64,000 bases of DNA from Pedobacter sp. MR2016-24 (GTDB lineage: Bacteria > Bacteroidota > Bacteroidia > Sphingobacteriales > Sphingobacteriaceae), in assembly GCF_026239655.1 (NCBI RefSeq), contig NZ_JAPIVO010000009.1, positions 124,001 to 188,000 on the forward strand. The letters run 5' to 3'. The notes under the pieces are model-generated. The model was given only the letters and a program-made list of their open reading frames with translations, had not been told where the DNA came from and searched no databases. Below are positions 34,652-43,190 of this stretch, one piece after another. The number at the start of each line of letters is the position of its first letter. Within the stretch, counting starts at the first letter, position 1. The position numbers and the translations under genes were made by a program.

Positions 34652-35347
34652 TTATAGATTTGGGATCTTTATATTGTATTCAACCGGATATGTTCCCTTT
34701 GGACCGATCTCTTCATTTGTCTGACTTGGATTTGCTCTTAAAGATAAGATTTTTGATCTTTCAGTTTCAGTTGCGGTGCTCAAATCATTTATATCTCCAA
34801 AACGCATGGCAGTAGCAACAAGATCCTCTTTGGGATAGTAGAAAAGGCCGTCATTACCCAGAGATTTCTCCAGAACGTAACCGATTCTTGTTGCCATCTT
34901 GACGGTACTTGGTGCAGCAAGTACATAAGAAGTGGCTACAGGAAGTTGAGAAGTAATGGTCACCCCAATCCTGGCCAAAATAAAGCTGCCTATCCCCATA
35001 CCTGCTACCTCTCGTGAGTTCCATAGACCACACACTTCGCAGGTTCCGCCGGTATGCTGATCTGCTTTAACCATGTCATATATTTTTGGATCATATTTTC
35101 CAATAGCAATTTCTATAGGGAGTTCATACTGGCCGGTAACCACCTGCACTCTCGCACCTCCGTATACAACTTTAGTATCTTTATCCTCTACAAGAATAAC
35201 AGTTGTATTATAGTCATTTACCCATTCCTGAGTATTTGATGTGATTTGAGTAATCCCATATATTTCAAGCAATCTTTTGTGCCCGGTTATAAATTTTGAA
35301 CAGGCTTCCGGATCATCAGGAGCTCTGAATGTTCTAATGTGTAGCAT
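34652..35347 (-). CDS. GNAT / autoinducer-synthase-like acyltransferase
   Basis: The ATG at 35347 (231 residues) overlaps ThiF-like by 14 bases and begins right at the fold; the earlier ORF start would lie well inside that gene. The layout recalls the LuxI/FeeM branch of the GNAT superfamily: VYGGARVQVV (residues 61-70), then CEVCGLWNSREVAGMGIGSF (103-122), the cofactor-binding turn, then an alpha-beta end (VLAAPSTVKMATRIGYVLEK). It would transfer an acyl group to an amine or similar acceptor. An ordinary N-acetyltransferase is the alternative. The E1-like gene upstream could supply or activate a substrate. Family level is tentative. Confidence 0.6.
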   Translation of the reverse strand: MLHIRTFRAPDDPEACSKFITGHKRLLEIYGITQITSNTQEWVNDYNTTVILVEDKDTKVVYGGARVQVVTGQYELPIEIAIGKYDPKIYDMVKADQHTGGTCEVCGLWNSREVAGMGIGSFILARIGVTITSQLPVATSYVLAAPSTVKMATRIGYVLEKSLGNDGLFYYPKEDLVATAMRFGDINDLSTATETERSKILSLRANPSQTNEEIGPKGTYPVEYNIKIPNL

Positions 35348-36500
35348 TTTCTCCTTTTGAATTATTGATCGTGTTGAACTTATGTGTAAACAATTCATCA
35401 AAATCCACAAAATAACGTCCTGATTCAGTAAACTGATTTAGCAAAATCTTGCGACTTACATCTGTAACCATAGCACCTCCCAGCGTTACAGCCGAAGCCA
35501 ACTGGGGCCAGCCAACAATTGATTTGTTCATTTCTGCAAATGACTTTTTCATTGTTTCCGTTAAGTTTTCAAATCCAACAATTTTATACAGGTATTCTAC
35601 TTTTTCAGGTATAGTCAGGCTGTTTAGTTTACTCTTTAATTCAGTAGGACTTAGTTCTTCCAGTTCATTCACTGTGCCATGAAAAATATGTCTTTCTGGT
35701 TCAAGATCAAACCTTTCTACATCCAGCATTCCCTTGTCATTGGTATCCATTACCACAGGTATACCTAACTCTTTTGCTTTGATACGGCTTAAGACTTTAA
35801 TATCTATACCATCACATTCTTCAACAAGAACGTCCAGTTTCCCACCGAGTGTAAAGAAATCATCAATGTTTTCGTTAGTTATTCCATCCGGATAACATAC
35901 TACATTAATAAAGGGATCAAGCTCTGCAATTTGCCTTGCCGCAGTAATGGACTTATTTAGGCCCAGGTCTTGTATATTGACCCTGATCCGGTTCATGTTA
36001 CTTAGCTCTATTTCGTCGAAATCCGCAAGCCTTAATTCTCCGCATGTACGCTCCATCGCCAGTGTCAGTGCGATACTCTGACCAACAGAAAGTCCGATAA
36101 TTCCAATTTTTTTGGTCTTTAGCGTTTCAATATCCTCCGGAGATACCTTGTAAATATTCCGGTTTGTCCTTACTTTGATAAATTCCTGCTCATCGAGTGT
36201 ATGCACCAATTTTGCAGACCAGGGAAAGTATACCCAAACACCATATTTTTTTATATCCCCATTGATATGTGCAGTAACCAGCAAGGCAGATTCTTCTTTT
36301 GATAACCTTCTGGTCGGATTACTTAGTTTAATAAGCTCAGATAGCTGACCTGGAATGGTATCATAAACAACAATATCTGGATTATTATCTAGTAAATCGT
36401 TTAATGATCTCTCGTCACTCTTGTTGCTGAGCCTAAAGAATACTGGTCTGTAAATCATCGACTTATCTGGCGAGGTAGTGCTAGAATATATTTTATCCAT
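35334..36500 (-). CDS. ThiF/E1-like adenylyltransferase
   Basis: The protein has 388 residues. A ~125-residue N-terminal region (about 15-125) of unknown fold is followed by a ThiF/MoeB/E1-type nucleotide-binding domain. The phosphate loop reads IGIIGLSVGQSIAL (132-145), and the acidic/Asn-Arg motif reads ADFDEIELSNMNRIR (159-173), with K183 in place of the usual adenylation lysine. I see no zinc CxxC pairs and no obvious catalytic cysteine in the crossover loop. It would therefore adenylate a carboxylate without carrying it as a thioester. It resembles the ThiF part of the family around mycobacterial Rv1355c, whose role is unknown. It is first in the operon. Confidence 0.8.
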   Translation of the reverse strand: MDKIYSSTTSPDKSMIYRPVFFRLSNKSDERSLNDLLDNNPDIVVYDTIPGQLSELIKLSNPTRRLSKEESALLVTAHINGDIKKYGVWVYFPWSAKLVHTLDEQEFIKVRTNRNIYKVSPEDIETLKTKKIGIIGLSVGQSIALTLAMERTCGELRLADFDEIELSNMNRIRVNIQDLGLNKSITAARQIAELDPFINVVCYPDGITNENIDDFFTLGGKLDVLVEECDGIDIKVLSRIKAKELGIPVVMDTNDKGMLDVERFDLEPERHIFHGTVNELEELSPTELKSKLNSLTIPEKVEYLYKIVGFENLTETMKKSFAEMNKSIVGWPQLASAVTLGGAMVTDVSRKILLNQFTESGRYFVDFDELFTHKFNTINNSKGENATH

Positions 36501-36626
36501 ATTTATTTCGTGCTGAGCTGTTATATAAATTGGTCAATGTATTATCTTGAAGTAATTTTTATCCGAAATTAGTTTTTTAGAATTTATAAAAGCAATATAT
36601 TTAACAAAAAAATCCAATACTTACGA

Positions 36627-37094
36627 ATGAATTCCGACACCTCAATCAATGTTCTTTATGTGGATGATGAAGTTCACAATCTAAATTCTTTTAAAGCTGG
36701 CTTTAGAAGGAAATTCAACATTTTTACAGCAGAATCTGCGGTGGAGGGAAGAAAGATATTAGAGAGTGAACTTATTCACGTGATCATTACCGATCAAAGG
36801 ATGCCTGTAACTACCGGGATAGAATTTTTGGAGTCTATCATTCCCGATTTTCCTGATCCTATCCGGATACTTCTTACTGGCTATGCCGATATCAATGCTG
36901 TTATCGATGCGATCAATAAGGGCCAGGTTTATAAATATATTCAAAAACCGTGGATGGACGAAGACTTGAGGATTAATATCGAAAAAGCTTTTGAAATCTA
37001 CTCTTTGAGAAAAGAAAATAAAGAACTGACAGAAGCGCTGATTATCGCAAATAAGCAGCTGGAGTTTTTGCTGAGGCAAAACCTGCTCTCTTAA
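36627..37094 (+). CDS. Single-domain response regulator, divergent from the ThiF operon
   Basis: A 155-residue receiver (VLYVDDEVHNL; phospho-acceptor Asp56 in ITDQRMPV; lysine in IQKPWMD) with a C-terminal helical tail (about 120-155) and no output domain. It is strikingly similar to the receiver of the hybrid kinase at 31416-32495: both share a VLY.DDE..NL start, FPDP.RILLTGY and KPW. This suggests duplication. It is transcribed away from the ThiF-like gene across a 126-base gap and likely belongs to the same circuit. Its 3' end runs into a 10-bp hairpin (37103-37112 with 37126-37135). Confidence 0.9.
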   Translation: MNSDTSINVLYVDDEVHNLNSFKAGFRRKFNIFTAESAVEGRKILESELIHVIITDQRMPVTTGIEFLESIIPDFPDPIRILLTGYADINAVIDAINKGQVYKYIQKPWMDEDLRINIEKAFEIYSLRKENKELTEALIIANKQLEFLLRQNLLS

Positions 37095-37102
37095 AAACGA
37101 AA

Positions 37103-37135
37103 AATGCAAATGTTCCTTAAAAGGCCATTTGCATT
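37103..37135. terminator. Hairpin between receiver gene and rpoN
   Basis: AATGCAAATG (37103-37112) and CATTTGCATT (37126-37135) form a perfect 10-bp stem between convergent genes. The T-run is weak. Confidence 0.55.
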
Positions 37136-37173
37136 CTATCTATGCTCAGCTATTGTTAAATCTACATTAAGCG

Positions 37174-38646
37174 CTACAATTCTTTACGTAACCTTGCCAC
37201 AGGGATATTCATTTGCTCTCTGTATTTGGCTACAGTTCTGCGTGCTATGTTATAACCCTGCTCCTTTAAAATCTCAGTTAACTTCTCGTCTGCAAGCGGT
37301 TTGCGCTTATCTTCATTCCCAATACAGTCTTCAAGAATCTTTTTCACCTCTTTGTTGGAAACCTCTTCACCACTCTCAGTTTGAATAGCTTCAGAGAAAA
37401 AAGATTTAAGCAGGAAAGTACCAAATTCAGTTTGTACATATTTTGAATTAGCTACCCTGGATACTGTCGAAATATCCATATCTATTTTATCAGCAATATC
37501 TTTCAGGATCATCGGACGCATTTTTCTTTCATCACCTGTAAGCAAATACTCATACTGATACTGCATAATAGCATTCATTGTTTTGAGTAATGTTTGCTGT
37601 CTCTGTTTAATTGCATCTATAAACCATTTGGCTGAGTCAAGTTTCTGTTTAACAAACTGAACAGCTTCTTTTAATTTTTTGTCCTTTTGCGCCGCTTTAT
37701 CATAATGTTCAAACATGTCGATATAAGAACGGCTTACTCTTAATTCAGGTGCATTTTTTGAATTCAGCGTCAGTATTAATACTGAGTCATTATTGCTGAC
37801 ATGAAAATCAGGGATAACTTGTAGCTGTTTGGTAGTTACCTGGTTAGAGTCACCTGGTTTAGGATTAAGACGTAGAATCTCTGCAATAATTTCTTTAAGA
37901 TCCTCACTGTTTAATCCTAGTGATTTTTCCAGTTTGTCATAATGTTTCCTTGTAAACTCATCCAGATAGTTTTCAACTATTGTGATCGCTTTCTGTATGA
38001 TAAGGTTGTTGGGATCTTTTCTTCTTAATTGCAAGGTCAGGCATTCCTGTAAATCGCGGGCTGCAATGCCCGGAGGGTCGAAACTTTGAATCACTTTCAG
38101 CATCTCCAGTACATCCTCTTCTTCCACCATTATATTTTGTGAAAAAGCAAGGTCGTCTATCATTGAAGTGATAGGCCTTCTTAAATATCCGTCATCATCA
38201 AGACTTCCGATGATTTGTTTTCCAATAATAAAGTCCTGATCAGACAGCGGCACAAGGTCAAGTTGCTCCTGTAAGCTTTCGAAAAAGGTACTTTCGATAG
38301 CAATGGGAGTTTCTTTTTTCTCCTCATCGTCGTCATTATTGTTGTATGAAGTGCTGTAGTCGTTTGTATTGTCGTCCTGTAAATAGTCGTCAACATTAAA
38401 TTCATCTGTGCTTTCTTCTTTCGATCCGGCATCAAAGTCTTCTGGCGTTTCATTCAAATCGTCGTATTCACTCTTAGGTTCCTCAGCGATCATTAGACTT
38501 GGATCTTCAAGAGCTGGGTTTTCTTCTAATTCTTCTTTTATGCGTGTATCTAAGGAAACGGTAGGGACTTGCAGCAATTTAATAAATTGAATTTGCTGCG
38601 GTGATAATTTTTGAAGTAACTTTTGTTGTAAATGTTGTTTAAGCAT
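37174..38646 (-). CDS. rpoN: RNA polymerase sigma-54 factor
   Basis: This 490-residue alternative sigma factor needs an AAA+ activator. The Gln/Leu-rich activator-interacting region is at the N-terminus (LQQKLLQKLSPQQIQFIKLL). A very acidic linker spans about 50-115, then the core-binding domain. The C-terminal RpoN box is intact (ARRTVAKYREQMNIP) and the preceding HTH is present (DIADKIDMDISTVSRVANSK). The length is normal. It stands alone on the minus strand. No sigma-54 activator gene is seen in the window. Confidence 0.97.
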   Translation of the reverse strand: MLKQHLQQKLLQKLSPQQIQFIKLLQVPTVSLDTRIKEELEENPALEDPSLMIAEEPKSEYDDLNETPEDFDAGSKEESTDEFNVDDYLQDDNTNDYSTSYNNNDDDEEKKETPIAIESTFFESLQEQLDLVPLSDQDFIIGKQIIGSLDDDGYLRRPITSMIDDLAFSQNIMVEEEDVLEMLKVIQSFDPPGIAARDLQECLTLQLRRKDPNNLIIQKAITIVENYLDEFTRKHYDKLEKSLGLNSEDLKEIIAEILRLNPKPGDSNQVTTKQLQVIPDFHVSNNDSVLILTLNSKNAPELRVSRSYIDMFEHYDKAAQKDKKLKEAVQFVKQKLDSAKWFIDAIKQRQQTLLKTMNAIMQYQYEYLLTGDERKMRPMILKDIADKIDMDISTVSRVANSKYVQTEFGTFLLKSFFSEAIQTESGEEVSNKEVKKILEDCIGNEDKRKPLADEKLTEILKEQGYNIARRTVAKYREQMNIPVARLRKEL

Positions 38647-38819
38647 GTTCTGTAGAAAAGGTATTTAGACCCGTTTCAAAAATAAGCATTTGGTTTAGAT
38701 ATAAACTATAGACTTATGCTATTATTGCAATTGATAGGTTTTTTTACAACAAAAGGCCTCATTTCCCAATAAAGTTTATAATTTTAAACTCGTATTGAGC
38801 GATTATTAAAAAAACAGTT

Positions 38820-39269
38820 ATGAGTTTTATTAAAGAATTTAAGGAATTTGCCATGAAAGGCAATGTCATCGACCTTGCTGTCGGTGTAATTATAGGAGGT
38901 GCATTTGGTAAGATTGTTACCTCCATGGTGAATGATTTGATTATGCCTCCAATTAGCTTATTGATTGGCGATAAGGGTTTTGCAAATTTTTACATTCCAT
39001 TAAATTCAAAGGTTCAGGAATTTGTTGCAGCTAATCCCAATGCTTCTCTTGAAGATGCGAGAAAAGCCGGGCCGGTATTTGCCTGGGGGAATTTTGCAAC
39101 TGAGGTTATCAATTTTATTATTCTTGCTTTTATTATTTTTCTAATGGTAAAAGCTATCAATTCTATAAAGCGTAAGCAGGAAGAAGCACCTAAAGCCGCA
39201 CCGGCACCTACTAAAGAAGAAGTTTTATTAGGGGAGATCAGAGATTTGCTAAAAGCAAGAAGTTTATAA
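38820..39269 (+). CDS. mscL: Large-conductance mechanosensitive channel
   Basis: A 149-residue MscL that opens under membrane tension to release solutes on osmotic downshock. It has the amphipathic N-terminal FIKEFKEFAMKGNVIDLAVG, the first pore helix with GVIIGGAFGKIV, a periplasmic loop, and a second helix (VINFIILAFIIFLMVKAI). A charged C-terminal helix ends it (KEEVLLGEIRDLLKARSL). It is monocistronic, with a terminator at its end. Confidence 0.97.
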   Translation: MSFIKEFKEFAMKGNVIDLAVGVIIGGAFGKIVTSMVNDLIMPPISLLIGDKGFANFYIPLNSKVQEFVAANPNASLEDARKAGPVFAWGNFATEVINFIILAFIIFLMVKAINSIKRKQEEAPKAAPAPTKEEVLLGEIRDLLKARSL

Positions 39270-39279
39270 ACATATTTTT

Positions 39280-39312
39280 AAGGGGATATGTATTTTCATG
39301 TCCCCTGTTTTT
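39280..39312 (+). terminator. Terminator of mscL
   Basis: AGGGGATATG (39280-39289) pairs with CATGTCCCCT (39297-39306) with one G-T pair, then TGTTTTTT. It overlaps the 3' end of the convergent ChaN-like gene. Confidence 0.8.
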
Positions 39313-40171
39313 TAATTTCGGGACTGATGATAATATAATCAGCTAACCCGGAATATTTCTTCCAGTCAGGATGAATAAAATCTGCCGATGGAAAGCAGGA
39401 TATATTGGTGGCCCTGATGCCTGGTGCATATTTTTTTAACTGCATCATGATCCCTAGCTTTTCATCACTATGAAATCTTCCATTGACCTGAAAGATCTTT
39501 TTTCTGGGATTCTTTTTGAGATGGGCGGCAATTGACCATGCCATTGTTGCATCCCAAAAGTTTTGCGTCTGATAAATCTTCATATTGCCCATATCATGCC
39601 CTCCCAAAGTCTGTACAAATTTTTCATGATATCTTCCGGTAGCTGTATCTACAGGCAATGGTGGAAAGAATACTTTTGACATCGCAGGAAACTTTGTCAA
39701 GACTTCCAGACCTCCGTAGGTTACCGCATTGCTATACCTTACTGCTGCATTCGCAGCAATTACATTTAATTGGTTCTCTTTTGCAAAAGCTATTAAGGGT
39801 TTGTAGTCGTTATAATTATTCCATGCCCTGCTTTCCTTAATGAAGTTTTTTTCTGAAATAAGATGAAGTAAATATTCGTTGATTACGGGCTGCACATCTG
39901 TAGTAAACATTTCCATAGACAAAGCTGTACCAGGATATACCTGGGCTGCTCTTTTAAGAATTTCCAATTCTAATACGTGTCCTGCAGAATCATTGTGTTC
40001 CTCTCCGAAGATTAACACATCGGTAGTTTTTATATCCTTAATCAGCGCATCCAGCTGAATTGTTTTTTGATTTTTAACATCATAAATTTTGTACGCCTGC
40101 TCACTGCTATCCTGTGCAAATGAGCATAATGATATGGCATTTATGGTTAAGAGTAGGATAATGTATTTCAT
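39296..40171 (-). CDS. ChaN/Tiki-family lipoprotein-like heme-binding protein
   Basis: A 291-residue secreted protein with signal peptide (KYIILLLTINAISLCSFAQD). It belongs to the ChaN/DUF399 family, which binds heme or iron and shares a fold with Tiki proteins. The signature FGEEHNDSAGHVLELEI with its glutamate and histidine residues is near residue 55, and the second conserved site HDMGNMKIYQTQNFWDATMA sits in the second half. It is probably periplasmic or surface. The physiological ligand is not proven. Confidence 0.88.
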   Translation of the reverse strand: MKYIILLLTINAISLCSFAQDSSEQAYKIYDVKNQKTIQLDALIKDIKTTDVLIFGEEHNDSAGHVLELEILKRAAQVYPGTALSMEMFTTDVQPVINEYLLHLISEKNFIKESRAWNNYNDYKPLIAFAKENQLNVIAANAAVRYSNAVTYGGLEVLTKFPAMSKVFFPPLPVDTATGRYHEKFVQTLGGHDMGNMKIYQTQNFWDATMAWSIAAHLKKNPRKKIFQVNGRFHSDEKLGIMMQLKKYAPGIRATNISCFPSADFIHPDWKKYSGLADYIIISPEIKKQGT

Positions 40172-40350
40172 AGCTCAAATTAACGGATAATATATGATTA
40201 AGCTAAATCGCTTATCCGGATTTATTTACCGGTTAAAAAAGTCAATTCACCGATGTTTTACCACTGTGCGGATATGCACTCTGGATTCATCTTAATCTGC
40301 GCACTACATTTGATTAGAAAATAATACGTAAAAACATAATACAATTTCAA

Positions 40351-41094
40351 ATGAAAACTTATAAAAACTCAGAAAACCACTCTAGCAGAATGTTGGGTGG
40401 TATCATTGTTCTGGTAATTGGTGTAGTATTTCTTTTAAGCAATTTTGGAATTAAAATGCCTCATTGGTTATTTAGCTGGCATACACTACTGATCGTTATC
40501 GGTCTCATCATTGGTGCAAAAAGAAATTTTACAGGTAAAGCATGGTTAATCATGGTACTGATCGGTGGTTATTTTACTTTACAGGATATCACGGATTTCA
40601 ATTTGGCCAGATTTTATTTTCCAATAGCATTTATTGCGTTGGGCCTGTTTCTCATCCTTAAACCTAAAAGAATAGCTGGCGATCAATGGAAAAAAAAAAC
40701 TGCAGCTTTCAATATAACTGATGAAAATCCGGTAGAAGAGGAGGATATATCTGGCGTCGACTATGTAGAGACCGTTGATATTTTTGGTGGGAGTAAACAT
40801 AACGTATTTTCTAAGAACTTTAAGGGTGCAGATATGGTGGCCGTTTTTGGAGGATGTGAATTAGACCTGACAAATGCAGACTTTAGGGACACCGTGATTC
40901 TGGATGTAGTGGCTATTTTTGGCGGTGCAAAAATAATCGTTCCACCCAGCTGGGAAGTTAAGTCTGAAGTTACCTCTATCTTTGGTGGTGTAGACGATAA
41001 ACGAAAAATTCTTCCCCTTGCTGGCCAGGAGCGTAAAATTATTAAGATAAAAGGATTAGCTTTATTTGGCGGATTGAATATAACAAACTATTAA
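40351..41094 (+). CDS. LiaF-like membrane protein (DUF5668/LiaF C-terminal)
   Basis: This 247-residue protein starts with a DUF5668-type membrane part of about four short helices (MLGGIIVLVIGVVFLLSNFG, LLIVIGLIIGAK). It ends in a cytoplasmic LiaF-like beta-repeat domain (FGGSKHNVF, FGGCELDLTN, FGGAKIIVPPSW, FGGVDDK, FGGLNI). It leads a three-gene run with a LytS-like kinase (11 bases later) and a LytTR regulator. In LiaFSR-like systems this protein inhibits the kinase. A similar brake on the kinase here is an inference from neighbourhood. Confidence 0.88.
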   Translation: MKTYKNSENHSSRMLGGIIVLVIGVVFLLSNFGIKMPHWLFSWHTLLIVIGLIIGAKRNFTGKAWLIMVLIGGYFTLQDITDFNLARFYFPIAFIALGLFLILKPKRIAGDQWKKKTAAFNITDENPVEEEDISGVDYVETVDIFGGSKHNVFSKNFKGADMVAVFGGCELDLTNADFRDTVILDVVAIFGGAKIIVPPSWEVKSEVTSIFGGVDDKRKILPLAGQERKIIKIKGLALFGGLNITNY

Positions 41095-41104
41095 TCTAAT
41101 TATC

Positions 41105-42163
41105 GTGACTAGTAATCCTCTCCTCAGCAGAAAAATACAGAAAGCAGCAGCAATGCTGTTTTTGTCGTGGGTAGCAGCGTTTATTTTGCTCTTCCATTAT
41201 ACATTGAATTTTAATTGGATCATCTCTACAGGAGATAGTTTAATCACTAATGCCTTACTTGCCCTCAGCTGTCTTGTGATCAGTATGGTGCTGAAGTTTT
41301 ATAAGCCCAAAAATGATATTGTTCTCTTTGTAATTATCCTTGCCATTACCCTCGCTGTATCGGTCTCACTGATCAGCAATTTTTTTTTAAGCAGTATCAT
41401 ATTTAATCAGACATACCTCAGCTTTCTGAGTTTTTCCCTTCCATTCAGATTTATAGTTTTATTTGTTTTTTTAGCATGGTGCGGTCTCGCAAACGTATTG
41501 TGGTATAGACTTGAAGAACAATCTGAAACCCAGGAACGTTTGTTCACTGCCCAGAACCTGGCTAAGGAAGCAGAGCTGAATAAATTGAGGCATCAGTTGC
41601 AACCCCATTTTTTATTTAACAGCCTTAATTCTGTTTATGCATTAACTATTGTAAACCCAAAAGAAGCGGGGATTATGATTACCAAACTGGCCTCATTTCT
41701 ACGTGGTACTTTAAAACGAGATGATGAAGTTTGGGTCAGTGTTGCTGAAGAGATGGAGTATATCCAGCTATACCTGGATATTGAAAAAGTAAGATTCAGC
41801 CACCGCCTTAATATTGCGGTCGAAATAGCAGATGAGGCGCTGGATTTATGCCTCCCTGGAACGTTACTTCAGCCAATTGTAGAAAATGCAATAAAATTCG
41901 GTCTGTATAATACCTCAGGTACAATCCTGATTTCGGTAGCCGTAAGGGTAGAGCAGGGGGTATTGGTTTTAGCAGTGAGTAATCCTTACGATCCTGAAAT
42001 GAAAAGTGCAGAAGGAACCGGATTCGGTTTGACGGCAATAAGAAGAAGGTTATATTTGCTTTTTGCGGACAGTAATTTACTGCAAACCTCTTCATCGGAA
42101 ACTAATATTTATTCAACGACGCTTAAAATTCCACAAATATATGATAAGAACCATACTCATTGA
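41105..42163 (+). CDS. LytS-type sensor histidine kinase (His_kinase/YehU family)
   Basis: The protein has 352 residues from a GTG start at 41105. Four membrane helices lie in the first ~135 residues. A short coiled coil leads to the His_kinase domain with phospho-acceptor His168 in LRHQLQPHFLFNSLNSVYAL. The HATPase has QPIVENAIKFG and GTGFGLTAIRRR. It is of the LytS/YehU class that pairs with LytTR regulators, and the following gene is exactly such a partner (23-base overlap). The signal is unknown. Confidence 0.92.
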   Translation: MTSNPLLSRKIQKAAAMLFLSWVAAFILLFHYTLNFNWIISTGDSLITNALLALSCLVISMVLKFYKPKNDIVLFVIILAITLAVSVSLISNFFLSSIIFNQTYLSFLSFSLPFRFIVLFVFLAWCGLANVLWYRLEEQSETQERLFTAQNLAKEAELNKLRHQLQPHFLFNSLNSVYALTIVNPKEAGIMITKLASFLRGTLKRDDEVWVSVAEEMEYIQLYLDIEKVRFSHRLNIAVEIADEALDLCLPGTLLQPIVENAIKFGLYNTSGTILISVAVRVEQGVLVLAVSNPYDPEMKSAEGTGFGLTAIRRRLYLLFADSNLLQTSSSETNIYSTTLKIPQIYDKNHTH

Positions 42164-42875
42164 TGATGAGCCTTTAGCAAGGGATATTGTAAAACATTAT
42201 CTTAATAAATATCCTGATATTGAAGTAGTAGCAGAATGTAGTGATGGTTTTGAAGGCTTGAAGGCAATTACGCAGTTTCGGCCTGACTTCATATTCTTAG
42301 ATATACAGATGCCAAAAATTAATGGTTTTGAGATGCTGGAACTGGTAGATGAAGCTCCGGTTGTAATATTTACAACCGCTTTTGATGAATACGCAATCAA
42401 GGCTTTTGAAGTCAATGCGGTCGATTATCTGCTCAAACCAATAGAAGAAGACCGATTTGACCAGGCTATAAAAAAACTGCCTGCTAAATTAAAACAGAAT
42501 GAGATTACAGCCGATTTGCTGGAATCTGTAGCAGTGAACCCGGCACAACAGAACAGGGTAGTGGTTAAGACCAATGGCGTGATTAAGATTATCCCGGTGG
42601 CTGATATACATTACCTGGAAGCAGACGATGACCACGTTAAATTAAGTAGTACCGAAGGTGTTTTCTTCAAGAATAAAACCATGGGTTTTTTTGAACGGAC
42701 ACTGGATAGCTCACAGTTTATAAGAATTCACCGTTCTTATATCATTAATTTGGGGCAGGTGTCAAAAATAGAATTGAAAGAAAAAGATAGTTATGTTGTT
42801 TTATTAAAGTCAAATATCTGGCTTCCAGTTAGTAAAAGTGGATATGCACGACTAAAAACAGCTTTAGGTATATAA
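42141..42875 (+). CDS. LytTR-family response regulator
   Basis: The ATG at 42141 (244 residues) is chosen because the receiver begins at once (MIRTILIDDEPLARDI); it overlaps the kinase by 23 bases. The phospho-acceptor is Asp54 in FIFLDIQMPKINGFEM, with lysine in YLLKPIEEDR. The C-terminal LytTR DNA-binding domain (VADIHYLEADDDHVKL, QFIRIHRSYIINLGQVSKIE) follows a short linker. It forms a unit with the LiaF-like protein and the LytS-like kinase. Confidence 0.94.
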   Translation: MIRTILIDDEPLARDIVKHYLNKYPDIEVVAECSDGFEGLKAITQFRPDFIFLDIQMPKINGFEMLELVDEAPVVIFTTAFDEYAIKAFEVNAVDYLLKPIEEDRFDQAIKKLPAKLKQNEITADLLESVAVNPAQQNRVVVKTNGVIKIIPVADIHYLEADDDHVKLSSTEGVFFKNKTMGFFERTLDSSQFIRIHRSYIINLGQVSKIELKEKDSYVVLLKSNIWLPVSKSGYARLKTALGI

Positions 42876-42899
42876 AATATAAAACTGATGCTGAATGTA

Positions 42900-42931
42900 T
42901 TTGCATTTAATAAAAAATGGGACTATATTTG
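42900..42931 (+). promoter_or_regulatory. Promoter of rpmH
   Basis: TTTG at 42900-42903 and TATATTTG at 42924-42931, 20 bases apart, match the phylum consensus. Transcription would start near 42938. Confidence 0.78.
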
Positions 42932-42972
42932 CACCTCTGATTTTAAAAAAATAGTTAAGATATAATACAGTT

Positions 42973-43131
42973 ATGAAAAGAACATTCCAACCTTCGCAAA
43001 GAAAGAGAAGAAACAAACACGGCTTCCGCGAAAGAATGGCTACAGCAAACGGTAGAAGAGTATTAGCTTCTCGTCGTGCAAAAGGAAGAAAGAAATTATC
43101 AGTTTCTGACGAACGTCGTCACAAAGCATAA
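42973..43131 (+). CDS. rpmH: 50S ribosomal protein L34
   Basis: This 52-residue, highly basic ribosomal protein has the standard sequence MKRTFQPSQRKRRNKHGF at its start and GRKKLSVSDERRHKA at its end. It precedes rnpA by 59 bases, the near-universal bacterial order. A consensus promoter lies upstream. Confidence 0.98.
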   Translation: MKRTFQPSQRKRRNKHGFRERMATANGRRVLASRRAKGRKKLSVSDERRHKA

Positions 43132-43190
43132 TTTTGATTGCAGCACGTTAAGTGTTAGCAGATCTTGTCTGCAATATTGCAATCAGAAAC

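Noticed and set aside
38181..38453. Methionine- and threonine-rich 90-codon ORF inside rpoN
   Set aside because: It is a second-frame shadow of the acidic linker of RpoN; the composition follows from the repeated Asp/Glu codons.
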